DNA from: Geodermatophilus sp. DSM 45219
GTDB lineage: Bacteria > Actinomycetota > Actinomycetes > Mycobacteriales > Geodermatophilaceae
Reading direction: 5' to 3'
Length of the DNA stretch: 64,000 nt
NCBI RefSeq assembly: GCF_900104025.1
Contig: NZ_FNIQ01000007.1
Span: forward strand, 62,001 to 126,000
Position numbers and translations under genes: made by a program. Numbering within the stretch: position 1 is the stretch's first letter; each line of letters begins with the position of its first letter. The notes beneath the pieces were generated by a model, which did no database searches, was not told the DNA's origin, and worked only from the letters and a program-made list of their open reading frames with translations. This document shows, in pieces, positions 8,272 to 16,375 of this stretch.

Positions 8272-8515
8272 GTCGGCCACTCCTCGACGCTACCCCAGGA
8301 GGCGCTCTCGTTGACGAACGACGACCGATCCGCTGGCCGCGATCCGCAGGCTCGGGAGTGGTGGTATGGCCTAGTAGGCCGCTCCGGGGCGCACGCCTCC
8401 ACGGAATGACCGGCGGGGCGCACTCAGCCCTATCTACGCAGATAGTCCACCCCGGCGCATGAGGAGGGTTGTCCCTCAAGCCGCCTTCGGGGCGACATGA
8501 TCCGCAGGACGAGCT

Positions 8516-10093
8516 CTAGAAGGGTGGTGGGTCGTCGGTGGGGTCAGGTGGCTGGTCGGGTGGGCGGGTGAGCACGCGGGGTCCGGTGAGCTGCAGGCCG
8601 GGTGGCCGGCTGGTGCGGGTCACCCCGCTCGGGGTCGTCACCGTCAGGATCCCATCGGCGGTCATGGTGTAGATCCAGCCGGGGGCGAAGGTCTTGAGCC
8701 GGTGGTGGCGGCGGCACAGGCAGCACAGGTTGGCGCAGTCGGTCGCGCCGCCGGTGGCGTGGGGGATGACGTGGTCGGCGTCGGCCCACACCGCTTTGTT
8801 GGTGCAGCCGGGGTGGCGGCAGGTGCGGTCCCGGGTGCGGAGGAAGCGCTGCTGGGCGGGGGTGGGGGTGTAGGCGCCGGTCGGCGGTGGCCGGTCGATG
8901 ACCGGGCAGCCGCAGCCGGCCGCCGGGTGGGTCGGGCAGCCGCGGCGGGCGGCGGCGCGCAGCTCGCGCAGGGTGGCCACCGCGGTCAGCGCGCCGCGGT
9001 CGTCGAGGAAGGAGAACTGCAGCGTCCCGCCGGGCGGGGCGCTCAGGCCGATGGCGTCGAGCTGGGCGAGCAGGCCGCGGACGTGCGCGGCGGTGATCGG
9101 CACCCCGGCCACCGTGCCGGTGGGCTGCGCGACCGCGCCGGGGCGGGTGAACGCCGCCGGCAGCGGGGCGCCGGCGGCCGGGAACCGGTCCGCGGCGAGG
9201 GCACCGAGGGGCACCTGCACCTCGATCTGGGCGGTGACCGGCTGGGGTGCGGCCCAGGGGCGCAGGATCAGGTCGGCCAGCACCCCGGAGCGCAGCATGC
9301 CGATCGGGCGGGCGTCGCCGGCGGTCTTGGCCCGGTGCGCGAGGTCGTCGATCACCGTCTGGCAGGCGGCGGCGAGTTCGTCGGTCATCCCGGCGACCAG
9401 CTCGCTGACCCCGTCGGCGACCGGGCGGCGGCGCACGTCCACCGCGCGCTGGGCGCGCGCCCGGGCCCGGTCGACCGCGGCGGCGTCCCGGGCGGCCAGC
9501 TCGGCGCGCAGCCGGTCCCGCAGCCGGCGCACCGACAGCGACATCGCCTCGGGCAGCACCGCGGCCTGCACCGCGGCGAGCACCTGCGGGTGGGTGCCGC
9601 GCACCTTCTCGCCGAGTTCCTCGGCGATGGTGCGGGCGCGGGACCAGTCCAGCCGGCCCTGCGCGAGCGCGGCCAGCGTGGCGCGCAGCGTGCCGGTGAG
9701 GGTGGAGGCGTGCTCGGTGAGCACGCTGGCCGCCGTCCGGGAGCAGTTGAGTACCAGCGCCAGCTCGTCGGCGAAGAACTCCGACACTCCCGCGGGCGCA
9801 CCGGGGCCGGGCACCGAGCCGTCCTCGGCGGGGGCACCCCGCTGGCCGGGTTGACGGTCGAGGGAGTCCGGGCGGTCGGCGGCGAACGCGGCGACCAGCT
9901 CCACCTCGTAGGCGGCCAGCTCGGCCTTGACCCGCTGCACCCGCTCCAGCTCCGCGGCCTTCTCCACCGGCGTGCGGGCGTAGACCGGCAGCACCTCGGC
10001 CAGCACCGGCGACCCGGTCCCCGGCGGACCGACGGCAGGCGGCGCCAGGTCGGCCACCGTCAGCCCGACCCCGAACCCCCCGCCGAAGAACAT
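8516..10093 (-). CDS. DUF222 and HNH endonuclease domain protein (13E12 repeat family type)
   Basis: A 525-residue protein with an N-terminal DUF222 region (about 20-330) and a C-terminal HNH nuclease core near 425-465. There CRHPGC is followed by WADADHVIPHATGG, CANLCCLCRRHHRLKT and a Trp. This is the architecture of the actinobacterial 13E12 repeat proteins, many of which are present in multiple copies and of unknown function. The HNH His and Asn residues and the zinc-type Cys pairs are intact. The ATG at 10093 lacks a good ribosome-binding site but has TAGGTT 6 nt upstream, so the mRNA is probably leaderless. Nuclease activity is inferred from the domain, not known for this family. Confidence 0.85.
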   Translation of the reverse strand: MFFGGGFGVGLTVADLAPPAVGPPGTGSPVLAEVLPVYARTPVEKAAELERVQRVKAELAAYEVELVAAFAADRPDSLDRQPGQRGAPAEDGSVPGPGAPAGVSEFFADELALVLNCSRTAASVLTEHASTLTGTLRATLAALAQGRLDWSRARTIAEELGEKVRGTHPQVLAAVQAAVLPEAMSLSVRRLRDRLRAELAARDAAAVDRARARAQRAVDVRRRPVADGVSELVAGMTDELAAACQTVIDDLAHRAKTAGDARPIGMLRSGVLADLILRPWAAPQPVTAQIEVQVPLGALAADRFPAAGAPLPAAFTRPGAVAQPTGTVAGVPITAAHVRGLLAQLDAIGLSAPPGGTLQFSFLDDRGALTAVATLRELRAAARRGCPTHPAAGCGCPVIDRPPPTGAYTPTPAQQRFLRTRDRTCRHPGCTNKAVWADADHVIPHATGGATDCANLCCLCRRHHRLKTFAPGWIYTMTADGILTVTTPSGVTRTSRPPGLQLTGPRVLTRPPDQPPDPTDDPPPF

Positions 10094-10099
10094 GCCCCC

Positions 10100-10105
10100 A
10101 ACCTA
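10100..10105 (-). promoter_or_regulatory. -10 element TAGGTT, probable leaderless promoter of the DUF222/HNH gene
   Basis: On the minus strand CGCCCTAGGTT is followed by 6 nt and then the ATG at 10093. A transcript starting the usual distance after this hexamer would begin at or next to the start codon. The same CGCCCTAGGTT occurs at the same distance before the EamA gene (24157-24162). No clear -35 element is visible. Confidence 0.5.
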
Positions 10106-10160
10106 GGGCGGGGGTACGACACTTTCCGCCGCTGACCAGCGAAGACGCCCGCAAAGACGT

Positions 10161-10228
10161 TGATCATGGGGTTGTGGCCGGCGACACGCGCGAACACGCC
10201 GTGACGGGCAGCAACAACCCCATGATCA
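10161..10228. repeat. 15-bp perfect inverted repeat, intergenic palindrome
   Basis: TGATCATGGGGTTGT (10161-10175) and its exact reverse complement (10214-10228) are separated by 38 nt. The element lies between the divergently placed DUF222 start and the stop of the GGDEF-EAL gene. It may act as an RNA hairpin or be a short interspersed genomic repeat. It is followed at 10241-10259 by GCAGGGTCCCGCCGCGAGC, which also occurs at 51616-51634. Confidence 0.7.
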
Positions 10229-10282
10229 CGGCGGCTCCCTGCAGGGTCCCGCCGCGAGCCTGCGAGTGGCGGGGGCAGCGGG

Positions 10283-11836
10283 TCAGGCCGACGCGGCGGT
10301 ACCGGTCCCCTCGGTGGGCGTGCTGGCGCCACCGAGCAGCAGCAGCTCGGCGTCGGTGTGCTCCAGCGGCGCGGCGAACAGGTAGCCCTGCGCCAGGGCC
10401 ACGTGCCCGTCCCGCAGGTGGGTGCGCTGGCGCTCCTGTTCGATGCCCTCGGCGACGATCTCCAGGTCGAGGGTGTGCCCGAGGTTGATCAGCCCGCGCA
10501 GGATGGCCGGCATCGTCTCGGCGTCGTCGATGGTGCTGACGAACGACCGGTCGATCTTGAGGATGTCGACGGCGAACTGGCGCAGGTGCGACAGCGACGA
10601 GTAGCCGGTGCCGAAGTCGTCGAGGGCCACCTTCACGCCCAGGCCGCGCAGCTCGTGCAGCCGCTCGGCGGCCACGACCGGGTCGCGCACCAGCACCGAC
10701 TCGGTCAGCTCGAGCACCAGCGCCGACGGCGGCAGCCCACTGGCCGCGAGCGCCGTCCGGACGTCGTCGAGCAGCCCGGGTGACCCGAGCTGGGACGGCG
10801 AGACGTTGACCGCCATCGACAGGTCGGCCGCCGCGGGGTGGTCGCGGCGCCAGGCGGCCGCGGCGGCGCACGCCTCGGCGACGACCCACCGGCCGATGTC
10901 GGGCACCAAGCCGATCTCCTCGGCCACCGGCAGGAACCGCTCGGGCAGGACGACGCCGAGCGCCGGGTGGTCCCAGCGCAGCAGCGCCTCGAAGCCGGTC
11001 ACCCGCTCGCTGCTCAGGTCGACGACGGGCTGGTAGACCAGCCGGAACTGCCCACCGGCGAGCGCCGCCCACAGGTCGGCCTCCAGCTGCCGGCGCTCCG
11101 CGGCGGCCGAGCGCATCTGCGGGTCGAACACGACGTAGCGGCCGCGACCGGCGCCCTTGGCCCAGTACATGGCGTTGTCGGCGTCCCGCAGCAGGGAGGA
11201 CGCCGTCGCCGCGACGTCCCCGGTGGCGATGCCGATGCTCGCCGAGACGCGCACCCGCTGCCCGCCCAGGTCGACCTGCGAGGACAGCGCCGCCAGGACC
11301 CGCTCGGCGATCCCGGTGGCCTCCTCCACGCCGGGCGAGCGCTCGACGAGGATCGCGAACTCGTCGCCGCCGAGCCGGGCGAGGGTGTCCTCGGTGCGGA
11401 CGGCGGACTGCAGCAGCCGGCCGACCTCGCGGATGAGCCGGTCGCCGCTGGCGTGACCGAGGCTGTCGTTGACCGACTTGAAGCCGTCGAGGTCGATGAA
11501 GACGACCGCGACCTCGCCGCCGCTGCGGGCGGTGCGGCGCAGCGCGAGCTCCAGCCGGTCGGTGAACAGCGCCCGGTTGGCCAGCCCGGTCAGCACGTCG
11601 GAGAAGGCCAGGGCGGCGAGGTCGGCCTCGGTGCGCCGCACCCGGCGGGCGGCCAGTGCCGCGGCGGCCGCGGCGGCACTGCCGCTGAGCAGCAGGTGCA
11701 GCAGCACCTCCGGACGGTCGCCGTCCGCGAGCCGCGCGACGGCCAGGTGTGCGGCGGCCAGCCCGGCGGCCAGCAGACCGGAGAGGGCGACGACCCGCAG
11801 GCCGCGGGCAGGGGGCCGTGCCGGTGCGTCGTCCAC
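10283..11836 (-). CDS. Membrane-associated GGDEF-EAL protein (cyclic di-GMP turnover)
   Basis: 517 residues from GTG 11836, which is preceded at 6 nt by GAGAGG; an in-frame GTG at 11917 would add 27 residues but has no ribosome-binding site. Two N-terminal membrane helices (about residues 14-35 and 45-68) are followed by a GGDEF domain with LGGDEFA near 175 and an EAL domain with GFEALLRW near 280 and DDFGTGYSSL near 410. Both catalytic signatures are intact, so either diguanylate cyclase or phosphodiesterase activity, or both, is possible. The signal sensed is unknown. A BldD homologue, a cyclic di-GMP receptor in Streptomyces, is encoded at 63.1 kb. Confidence 0.88.
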   Translation of the reverse strand: MDDAPARPPARGLRVVALSGLLAAGLAAAHLAVARLADGDRPEVLLHLLLSGSAAAAAAALAARRVRRTEADLAALAFSDVLTGLANRALFTDRLELALRRTARSGGEVAVVFIDLDGFKSVNDSLGHASGDRLIREVGRLLQSAVRTEDTLARLGGDEFAILVERSPGVEEATGIAERVLAALSSQVDLGGQRVRVSASIGIATGDVAATASSLLRDADNAMYWAKGAGRGRYVVFDPQMRSAAAERRQLEADLWAALAGGQFRLVYQPVVDLSSERVTGFEALLRWDHPALGVVLPERFLPVAEEIGLVPDIGRWVVAEACAAAAAWRRDHPAAADLSMAVNVSPSQLGSPGLLDDVRTALAASGLPPSALVLELTESVLVRDPVVAAERLHELRGLGVKVALDDFGTGYSSLSHLRQFAVDILKIDRSFVSTIDDAETMPAILRGLINLGHTLDLEIVAEGIEQERQRTHLRDGHVALAQGYLFAAPLEHTDAELLLLGGASTPTEGTGTAASA

Positions 11837-11935
11837 TGCTGGCCTCTCGTCGGGTGCGTTCCCCTCGGTTCTCGACGGCCCGGGGACCCGGCTTGAGGTG
11901 GCGGCCGGGGCGCCCACCCGCAGGGGTGAGCCCGC

Positions 11936-12580
11936 TCAGCCGAACAGGTCCGCGACCCGCCGCGGCTCGTTGGCGACGTCCAGGTGCTGCCCCGTGCCGT
12001 CGCCCACGACGGTCCAGCCGCGGGCCCGCGCGGCGGTGGCCTCGGCGTCGTAGGACGCCGAGAGGTGCACGTAGCGGACGTCGTCGTCGGGCCAGCGGTC
12101 GGGCACCGGGACGGCGACGTCGTAGAAGTCCGCCGGCAGCTCGTGCCCCTCGGCCAGCAGCGCCGCCCGCAGCCGCTCGTCGGGCACCAGCTCGGCCATC
12201 GCCCCGGGCCCCCACCACGTCGTCCAGTCGGCGATCCGGCCGTCGCGGACCAGCGGCGCGGTCAGCGTGCGGATCTCCTCGGACCAGGTGACCGTCGGCA
12301 GGACGGCGTCCAGCCACACGACCCGCCGCGCGCCGGCCGCGGCCGCGACGGCGGGCAGCACGATGCCCGCCCCGGAGAACCCGACGACCACCTCGGCCCG
12401 GCCGGCCGCCGCGGCGCCCTCGACCCAGCGCTCCGGCCAGCCGGGCGCCGTCGCCACCGCCCCGCGCAGGTCCGGGACGGCGACCGCGCTCCCCCGCCGC
12501 CGCAGCTCCGCGGCGAGCGGCTGCAGCACGGCGGGGCCGAGCAGCGGCGGGTGGACCAGCAGCCAGGTGCGGCCCGTCAC
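11936..12580 (-). CDS. Alpha/beta-fold hydrolase
   Basis: A 214-residue protein starting VTGRTWLLVHPPLLGP from GTG 12580. That GTG overlaps the stop of the ThDP enzyme as GTGA, so the two are coupled. The nucleophile elbow VGFSGAG (Ser near residue 72) is present, and a late histidine in GTGQHLDVA (near residue 198) can complete the triad. The short length and lack of a large lid match small uncharacterised actinobacterial hydrolases. Coupling to a decarboxylase-like enzyme suggests action on the same small-molecule pathway, but I cannot name the substrate. Confidence 0.75.
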   Translation of the reverse strand: MTGRTWLLVHPPLLGPAVLQPLAAELRRRGSAVAVPDLRGAVATAPGWPERWVEGAAAAGRAEVVVGFSGAGIVLPAVAAAAGARRVVWLDAVLPTVTWSEEIRTLTAPLVRDGRIADWTTWWGPGAMAELVPDERLRAALLAEGHELPADFYDVAVPVPDRWPDDDVRYVHLSASYDAEATAARARGWTVVGDGTGQHLDVANEPRRVADLFG

Positions 12581-14283
12581 GGGACCGCCTGCCGGCGGCG
12601 GTACCAGCGGGGCGAGGTGGACGGCGGCGGGACGAGCGCGGCGCGGACCACGACGACGTCGGGACCCCGGGTGCCGAGCCCCTCCTCGAGCGCGGACGCG
12701 AACTCCTCGCCGAAGCCGTCCACCGCCCGGGCCGGGACACCGAAGGAGCGGGCGAGCGCGACGAAGTCGGGGGTGACCAGGTCGACGCCCTGCGTCGGGA
12801 CGCCGGAGTGCACCTGGTCGAACCGCAGCATCCCGTACCCGCCGTCGTCGACGATGACGGTGGTGACCGGCAGCTCCTCCTGGACCAGGGTGGCCAGCTC
12901 GCCGCAGGCGAAGAGGAAGCCGCCGTCCCCGACCAGGACCAGGGCCCGCCCCCGCCCGGCCAGGGCGGCGCCGATCGCGGCGGGGAAGGCGTAGCCGAGC
13001 GTCCCCCAGCCCAGCGGGAAGGCCAGCCGTCGCGGCCCCGGCACCCGGGCGAAGCCGGCGGCCCAGTAGCCGGCGATGCACATGTCCGCCAGCAGCACGC
13101 CGGTCCGGTCGGACACCCGGTCGAGCGCGTCGAGCAGCGCTCCGGCCTGCGGCTCGTCGGCGGCCACCACCGCCCGCACCTCCCCGGCCACCGCGTCGAG
13201 GGTCTCCCGGAGCCCGGGGAGGCCGTCCCGCTGCGGCAGCCCGTCGAGCAGATGGCCCAGCACGGCGGACGCGTCGCCGGCCACGGTGACGTCGGCCGGG
13301 TAGTTCTTCGTCGCGTCCGCGGGGTCGACGGTGACCGCGAGCAGCGCCGGCGGTCGCGGCATCGCCCAGTTCTGGGTGTCCGTCCCGTCCAGGTCGCTGC
13401 CCACGGACACCACCAGGTCCGCGTCGTCCCAGAGCCGGCCGACCGCGGGGACGTGCGGCGGACCGGGCACCAGGCACGGGTGGTCCGGTGGCAGCAGGCC
13501 GCGCCCGCCGAAGGTGGTGACCACCGGAGCGGCCAGCCGCCGGGCGAGCTCGCCGACGAGGTCCCCCGCACCGGAGCGCAGCGCACCGCCGCCGGCCCAC
13601 ACCAGCGGACGGCGGGCGCGGGCCAGCAGCTCGCGGGCGCGGGCCAGCTCGTCGTCGTCCACCGGCGGCGCGGGAGCGGGCCGCACCGGCGCGCGCGCCA
13701 CGCTGCCCGCCGGCGCGCCGAGCAGGTCGGTGGGCACCCCCAGGTAGACCGGCCCGCTGGACGGCTGCAGGGCGACCGAGCCGGCGCGGACGGTGTCGGC
13801 GTACAGGTCCCCTGCGGCCGCGGCCACCACGGTGGCCTTGGTGACCGGCGCGAACATCGCCGCCTGGTCGCGGGTCTCGTGCAGGACCCCGCGGACCACG
13901 CCGGGACGCCGCAGCGTCGACGGGACGTCGGTGGCGACGACGAGGACCGGTGCCCCCGAGGCCATCGCCTCACCGGTGGCACCGAGCGTGTTGGCCGCTC
14001 CCGGGCCGGTGGTGACGACGGCCACCCCGAGGCGGCCGGTCGCGCGCGCGTACCCGTCGGCGGCGTACGCCGCGGCCTGCTCGTGCCGGACCCCCACCAC
14101 CCGCAGCCCGGCCGCCGCCGCGGCCTCCCAGACGGCGAGGTTGTGCACGCCGGGCAGCCCGAACACCGTGTCCACGCCGAGGTCCTGCAGGGCCGCGACG
14201 AGGTGGTCGGCGCCCCGGCCTCCTCCCCCGCCGGCCGGGTCAGCGGGGGACGCCGGCGCAGGTGCGGGGTCGGGGGATCTCAT
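12577..14283 (-). CDS. Thiamine diphosphate-dependent enzyme (acetolactate synthase/benzoylformate decarboxylase-like)
   Basis: 568 residues from ATG 14283, with GGAGG 5-6 nt upstream. It has the three-domain ThDP fold. The N-terminal PYR domain has the catalytic Glu in GVRHEQAAAYAADGYARATG (near residue 57). A central domain follows. The PP domain has GDGGFLFACGEL (near 443). The usual Asn of the GDG-x-NN motif is replaced by VDDGGYGML, a variant that can still bind metal. The family includes acetolactate synthases, 2-oxoacid decarboxylases and oxalyl-CoA decarboxylases. No ilvN or other ilv gene is adjacent, so a catabolic decarboxylase is more likely than isoleucine/valine synthesis. It is coupled to an alpha/beta hydrolase and divergent from malQ. 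Confidence 0.8.
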   Translation of the reverse strand: MRSPDPAPAPASPADPAGGGGGRGADHLVAALQDLGVDTVFGLPGVHNLAVWEAAAAAGLRVVGVRHEQAAAYAADGYARATGRLGVAVVTTGPGAANTLGATGEAMASGAPVLVVATDVPSTLRRPGVVRGVLHETRDQAAMFAPVTKATVVAAAAGDLYADTVRAGSVALQPSSGPVYLGVPTDLLGAPAGSVARAPVRPAPAPPVDDDELARARELLARARRPLVWAGGGALRSGAGDLVGELARRLAAPVVTTFGGRGLLPPDHPCLVPGPPHVPAVGRLWDDADLVVSVGSDLDGTDTQNWAMPRPPALLAVTVDPADATKNYPADVTVAGDASAVLGHLLDGLPQRDGLPGLRETLDAVAGEVRAVVAADEPQAGALLDALDRVSDRTGVLLADMCIAGYWAAGFARVPGPRRLAFPLGWGTLGYAFPAAIGAALAGRGRALVLVGDGGFLFACGELATLVQEELPVTTVIVDDGGYGMLRFDQVHSGVPTQGVDLVTPDFVALARSFGVPARAVDGFGEEFASALEEGLGTRGPDVVVVRAALVPPPSTSPRWYRRRQAVP

Positions 14284-14409
14284 GCAGGCCTCCACGGGTC
14301 GCGCGGGAACAGCCGCCCGGACCGGTGCGGCCGCCCCTGGAGCCTGCGGTGCGGGACCGCCGATGTCACCCCCGCGGAGGCCGGCCGCCGGGACGAGACC
14401 GGCACCACG

Positions 14410-14433
14410 CCCCGCCCTGCCGTGTGGGCGGGG
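14410..14433 (+). promoter_or_regulatory. GC-rich hairpin in the malQ leader
   Basis: CCCCGCCC (14410-14417) and GGGCGGGG (14426-14433) flank an 8-nt loop and end 23 nt before the malQ start. It could influence mRNA structure near the start, or be chance in this GC context. Confidence 0.35.
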
Positions 14434-14456
14434 GGTGCGCTGGGGAGTATCGGTGC

Positions 14457-16289
14457 GTGACACGCACGCCTCCCACCGACGAGTGGGGCATCGACTCCAG
14501 CTGGCTCGACGCCCTCGACGAGGAACACCAGGTCGACCCGGCGACCATCGACCGCCTGCGCGAGGTCATCGGCACGCCCCCGGCCGACCTGGAGGACCGC
14601 GCCCCGATCGTGGCCCGCCCCGGCGACGCGCTGGAGGTCGACGAGGGGGAGGTGACCCTCGAGGACGGCTCCACCCGGCACGTGGACGGCGAGCTGCCCG
14701 AGGACTTCCCGCTCGGCTACCACTGGCTGCAGGCCCCCGGCGGGCCGCGCCGCCGGCTGGTGGTCTCCCCCGGCCGGTGCTGGCTGCCCGACGGGCGCGC
14801 CTGGGGCTGGGCGGTGCAGCTCTACGCCACCCGCAGCCGCGCCGGCTGGGGCATCGGCGACCTCGCCGACCTGCGCGCCGTCCGCGAGATGGCCGCCGGC
14901 CAGGGCGCCGGGTTCGTGCTGATCAACCCGCTGCACGCCGTCGCCCCGACCCCGCAGCAGGAGGCCAGCCCCTACCTGCCGGCCACCCGGCGCTTCCGCA
15001 ACCCGGTCTACCTGCGCGTGGAGGAGGTGCCCGGCGCCGACGCCGTCGACGTCGGGTCCGACGCCGGCCGGGCGCTCGGCGAGGGCGGGCTGATCGACCG
15101 CGACGCGATCTGGGCCCGCAAGCGCGAGGCGCTGCGCCGGGTCTTCGACGCCACCGGCCGCGACGACCCGGCCTTCCCGGAGTGGTGGTGGTACCAGGGG
15201 CAGAAGCTGCAGGACTGGGCCACCTGGTGCGCGCTGGCCGACGTCCACGGCCCGGACTGGCACGCCTGGCCGGAGGAGCTGCGCGACCCGCGCAGCGAGG
15301 CCGTCGGCTCCTTCGTGGCCGGGCACGAGCGCGACGTCGCCTTCCACGCCTGGCTGCAGTGGGCCCTGCAGCTGCAGCTGGAGCGGGCCACCGAGGGCAT
15401 GACCGTCATCCAGGACCTGCCGATCGGCGTCGCCGGCGGCGGCGCGGACGCCTGGACCTGGCAGGACGTGCTGGCGCAGGGCGCCACGGTCGGTGCCCCG
15501 CCGGACGCCTTCAACTCGCAGGGCCAGGACTGGGGCTCCCCGCCGCTGGTCCCCTGGCAGCTGCGCGCCGCGGACTACGAGCCGTTCGTCGAGTCGATCC
15601 GCGCCACCATGGCCGGCGCCGGCGGCCTGCGGATCGACCACGTCATGGGCCTGTTCCGGCTGTGGTGGGTGCCCTCGGGCGGCAGCGCCGCGGACGGCGC
15701 CTACGTGCGCTACCCGGCCGAGGACCTGCTCGACATCGTCGCGCTGGAGAGCCACCGGGCGCAGGCCGTCGTCGTCGGCGAGGACCTGGGCACCGTCGAG
15801 GACGGCGTCCGCGAGGCGATGGCCGAGCACGGCATCCTCAGCTACCGGCTGCTGTGGTTCGAGGAGGACCCGCCGGCCGAGTGGCCGCAGACCGCGATGG
15901 CCGCGATCAGCACCCACGACCTGCCGACGGTGGCCGGGCTGTGGACCGGGTCGGACGTCGAGGAACAGCGCGAGCACGGCACCGGGACCGACGAGGAGCT
16001 CGAGCGCGGCCGGCGGTCGCTGCTGGAGAAGCTGCCGGGCGTGCGGAGGAACGCCAAGCCGGAGACGGCGGTGAAGCGGGCGCACGAGCTGCTCGCCCAG
16101 GCGCCGTCGCTGCTGCTGTCGGCCACGCTGGACGACGCCGTCGGCGAGCGGCGCCGGCCGAACATGCCCGGCACCACCGACCGGCCCAACTGGTCGCTGC
16201 CGCTGCCGGTCCCGGTCGAGGACCTGCCGGGGCACCCGCTGCTGACGACGGTCGCGCGGACCCTCGCCGCGGGGGTCGGCCGCTCCTAG
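14457..16289 (+). CDS. malQ: 4-alpha-glucanotransferase (amylomaltase)
   Basis: 610 residues from GTG 14457, with GGGGAG 9 nt upstream. Upstream sequence in the same frame is open but reads as non-protein-like. It is a GH77 enzyme that moves alpha-1,4-glucan segments between oligosaccharides in maltodextrin and glycogen metabolism. Visible motifs are an N-terminal domain (about 1-110), WGIGDLADL near 138, GGLRIDHVMGL with the nucleophile Asp near 393, VVGEDLGTV with the acid/base Glu near 439, and STHDLPT near 484. Actinobacterial MalQ proteins often carry this extra N-terminal domain. It is monocistronic and convergent with the nuclease gene. Confidence 0.92.
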   Translation: MTRTPPTDEWGIDSSWLDALDEEHQVDPATIDRLREVIGTPPADLEDRAPIVARPGDALEVDEGEVTLEDGSTRHVDGELPEDFPLGYHWLQAPGGPRRRLVVSPGRCWLPDGRAWGWAVQLYATRSRAGWGIGDLADLRAVREMAAGQGAGFVLINPLHAVAPTPQQEASPYLPATRRFRNPVYLRVEEVPGADAVDVGSDAGRALGEGGLIDRDAIWARKREALRRVFDATGRDDPAFPEWWWYQGQKLQDWATWCALADVHGPDWHAWPEELRDPRSEAVGSFVAGHERDVAFHAWLQWALQLQLERATEGMTVIQDLPIGVAGGGADAWTWQDVLAQGATVGAPPDAFNSQGQDWGSPPLVPWQLRAADYEPFVESIRATMAGAGGLRIDHVMGLFRLWWVPSGGSAADGAYVRYPAEDLLDIVALESHRAQAVVVGEDLGTVEDGVREAMAEHGILSYRLLWFEEDPPAEWPQTAMAAISTHDLPTVAGLWTGSDVEEQREHGTGTDEELERGRRSLLEKLPGVRRNAKPETAVKRAHELLAQAPSLLLSATLDDAVGERRRPNMPGTTDRPNWSLPLPVPVEDLPGHPLLTTVARTLAAGVGRS

Positions 16290-16307
16290 CCGCCGCTCTT
16301 CCCCGGC

Positions 16308-16363
16308 GGGATCGGCGATCTCGCACGCTCCCCGGCCCGGGTGCGTGCGAGATCGCCGATCCC
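16308..16363. terminator. 21-bp perfect inverted repeat between convergent genes, probable bidirectional terminator
   Basis: The arms at 16308-16328 and 16343-16363 are exact reverse complements (core GATCGGCGATCTCGCAC) with a 14-nt loop. They lie between the ends of malQ and the nuclease gene. No U tract is present, as is usual in high-GC actinobacteria. It may also be a copy of a dispersed genomic palindrome. Confidence 0.65.
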
Positions 16364-16375
16364 GTCAGTGCCGGC

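Noticed and set aside
8355..8515. Possible tRNA or attachment site upstream of the small membrane proteins
   Set aside because: No cloverleaf, CCA end or T-loop GTTCRA in a suitable place; the short palindrome TATCTACGCAGATA alone is not evidence.
14280..16235. A 651-residue minus-strand open frame opposite malQ
   Set aside because: Shadow of malQ, which has intact GH77 catalytic motifs on the plus strand.
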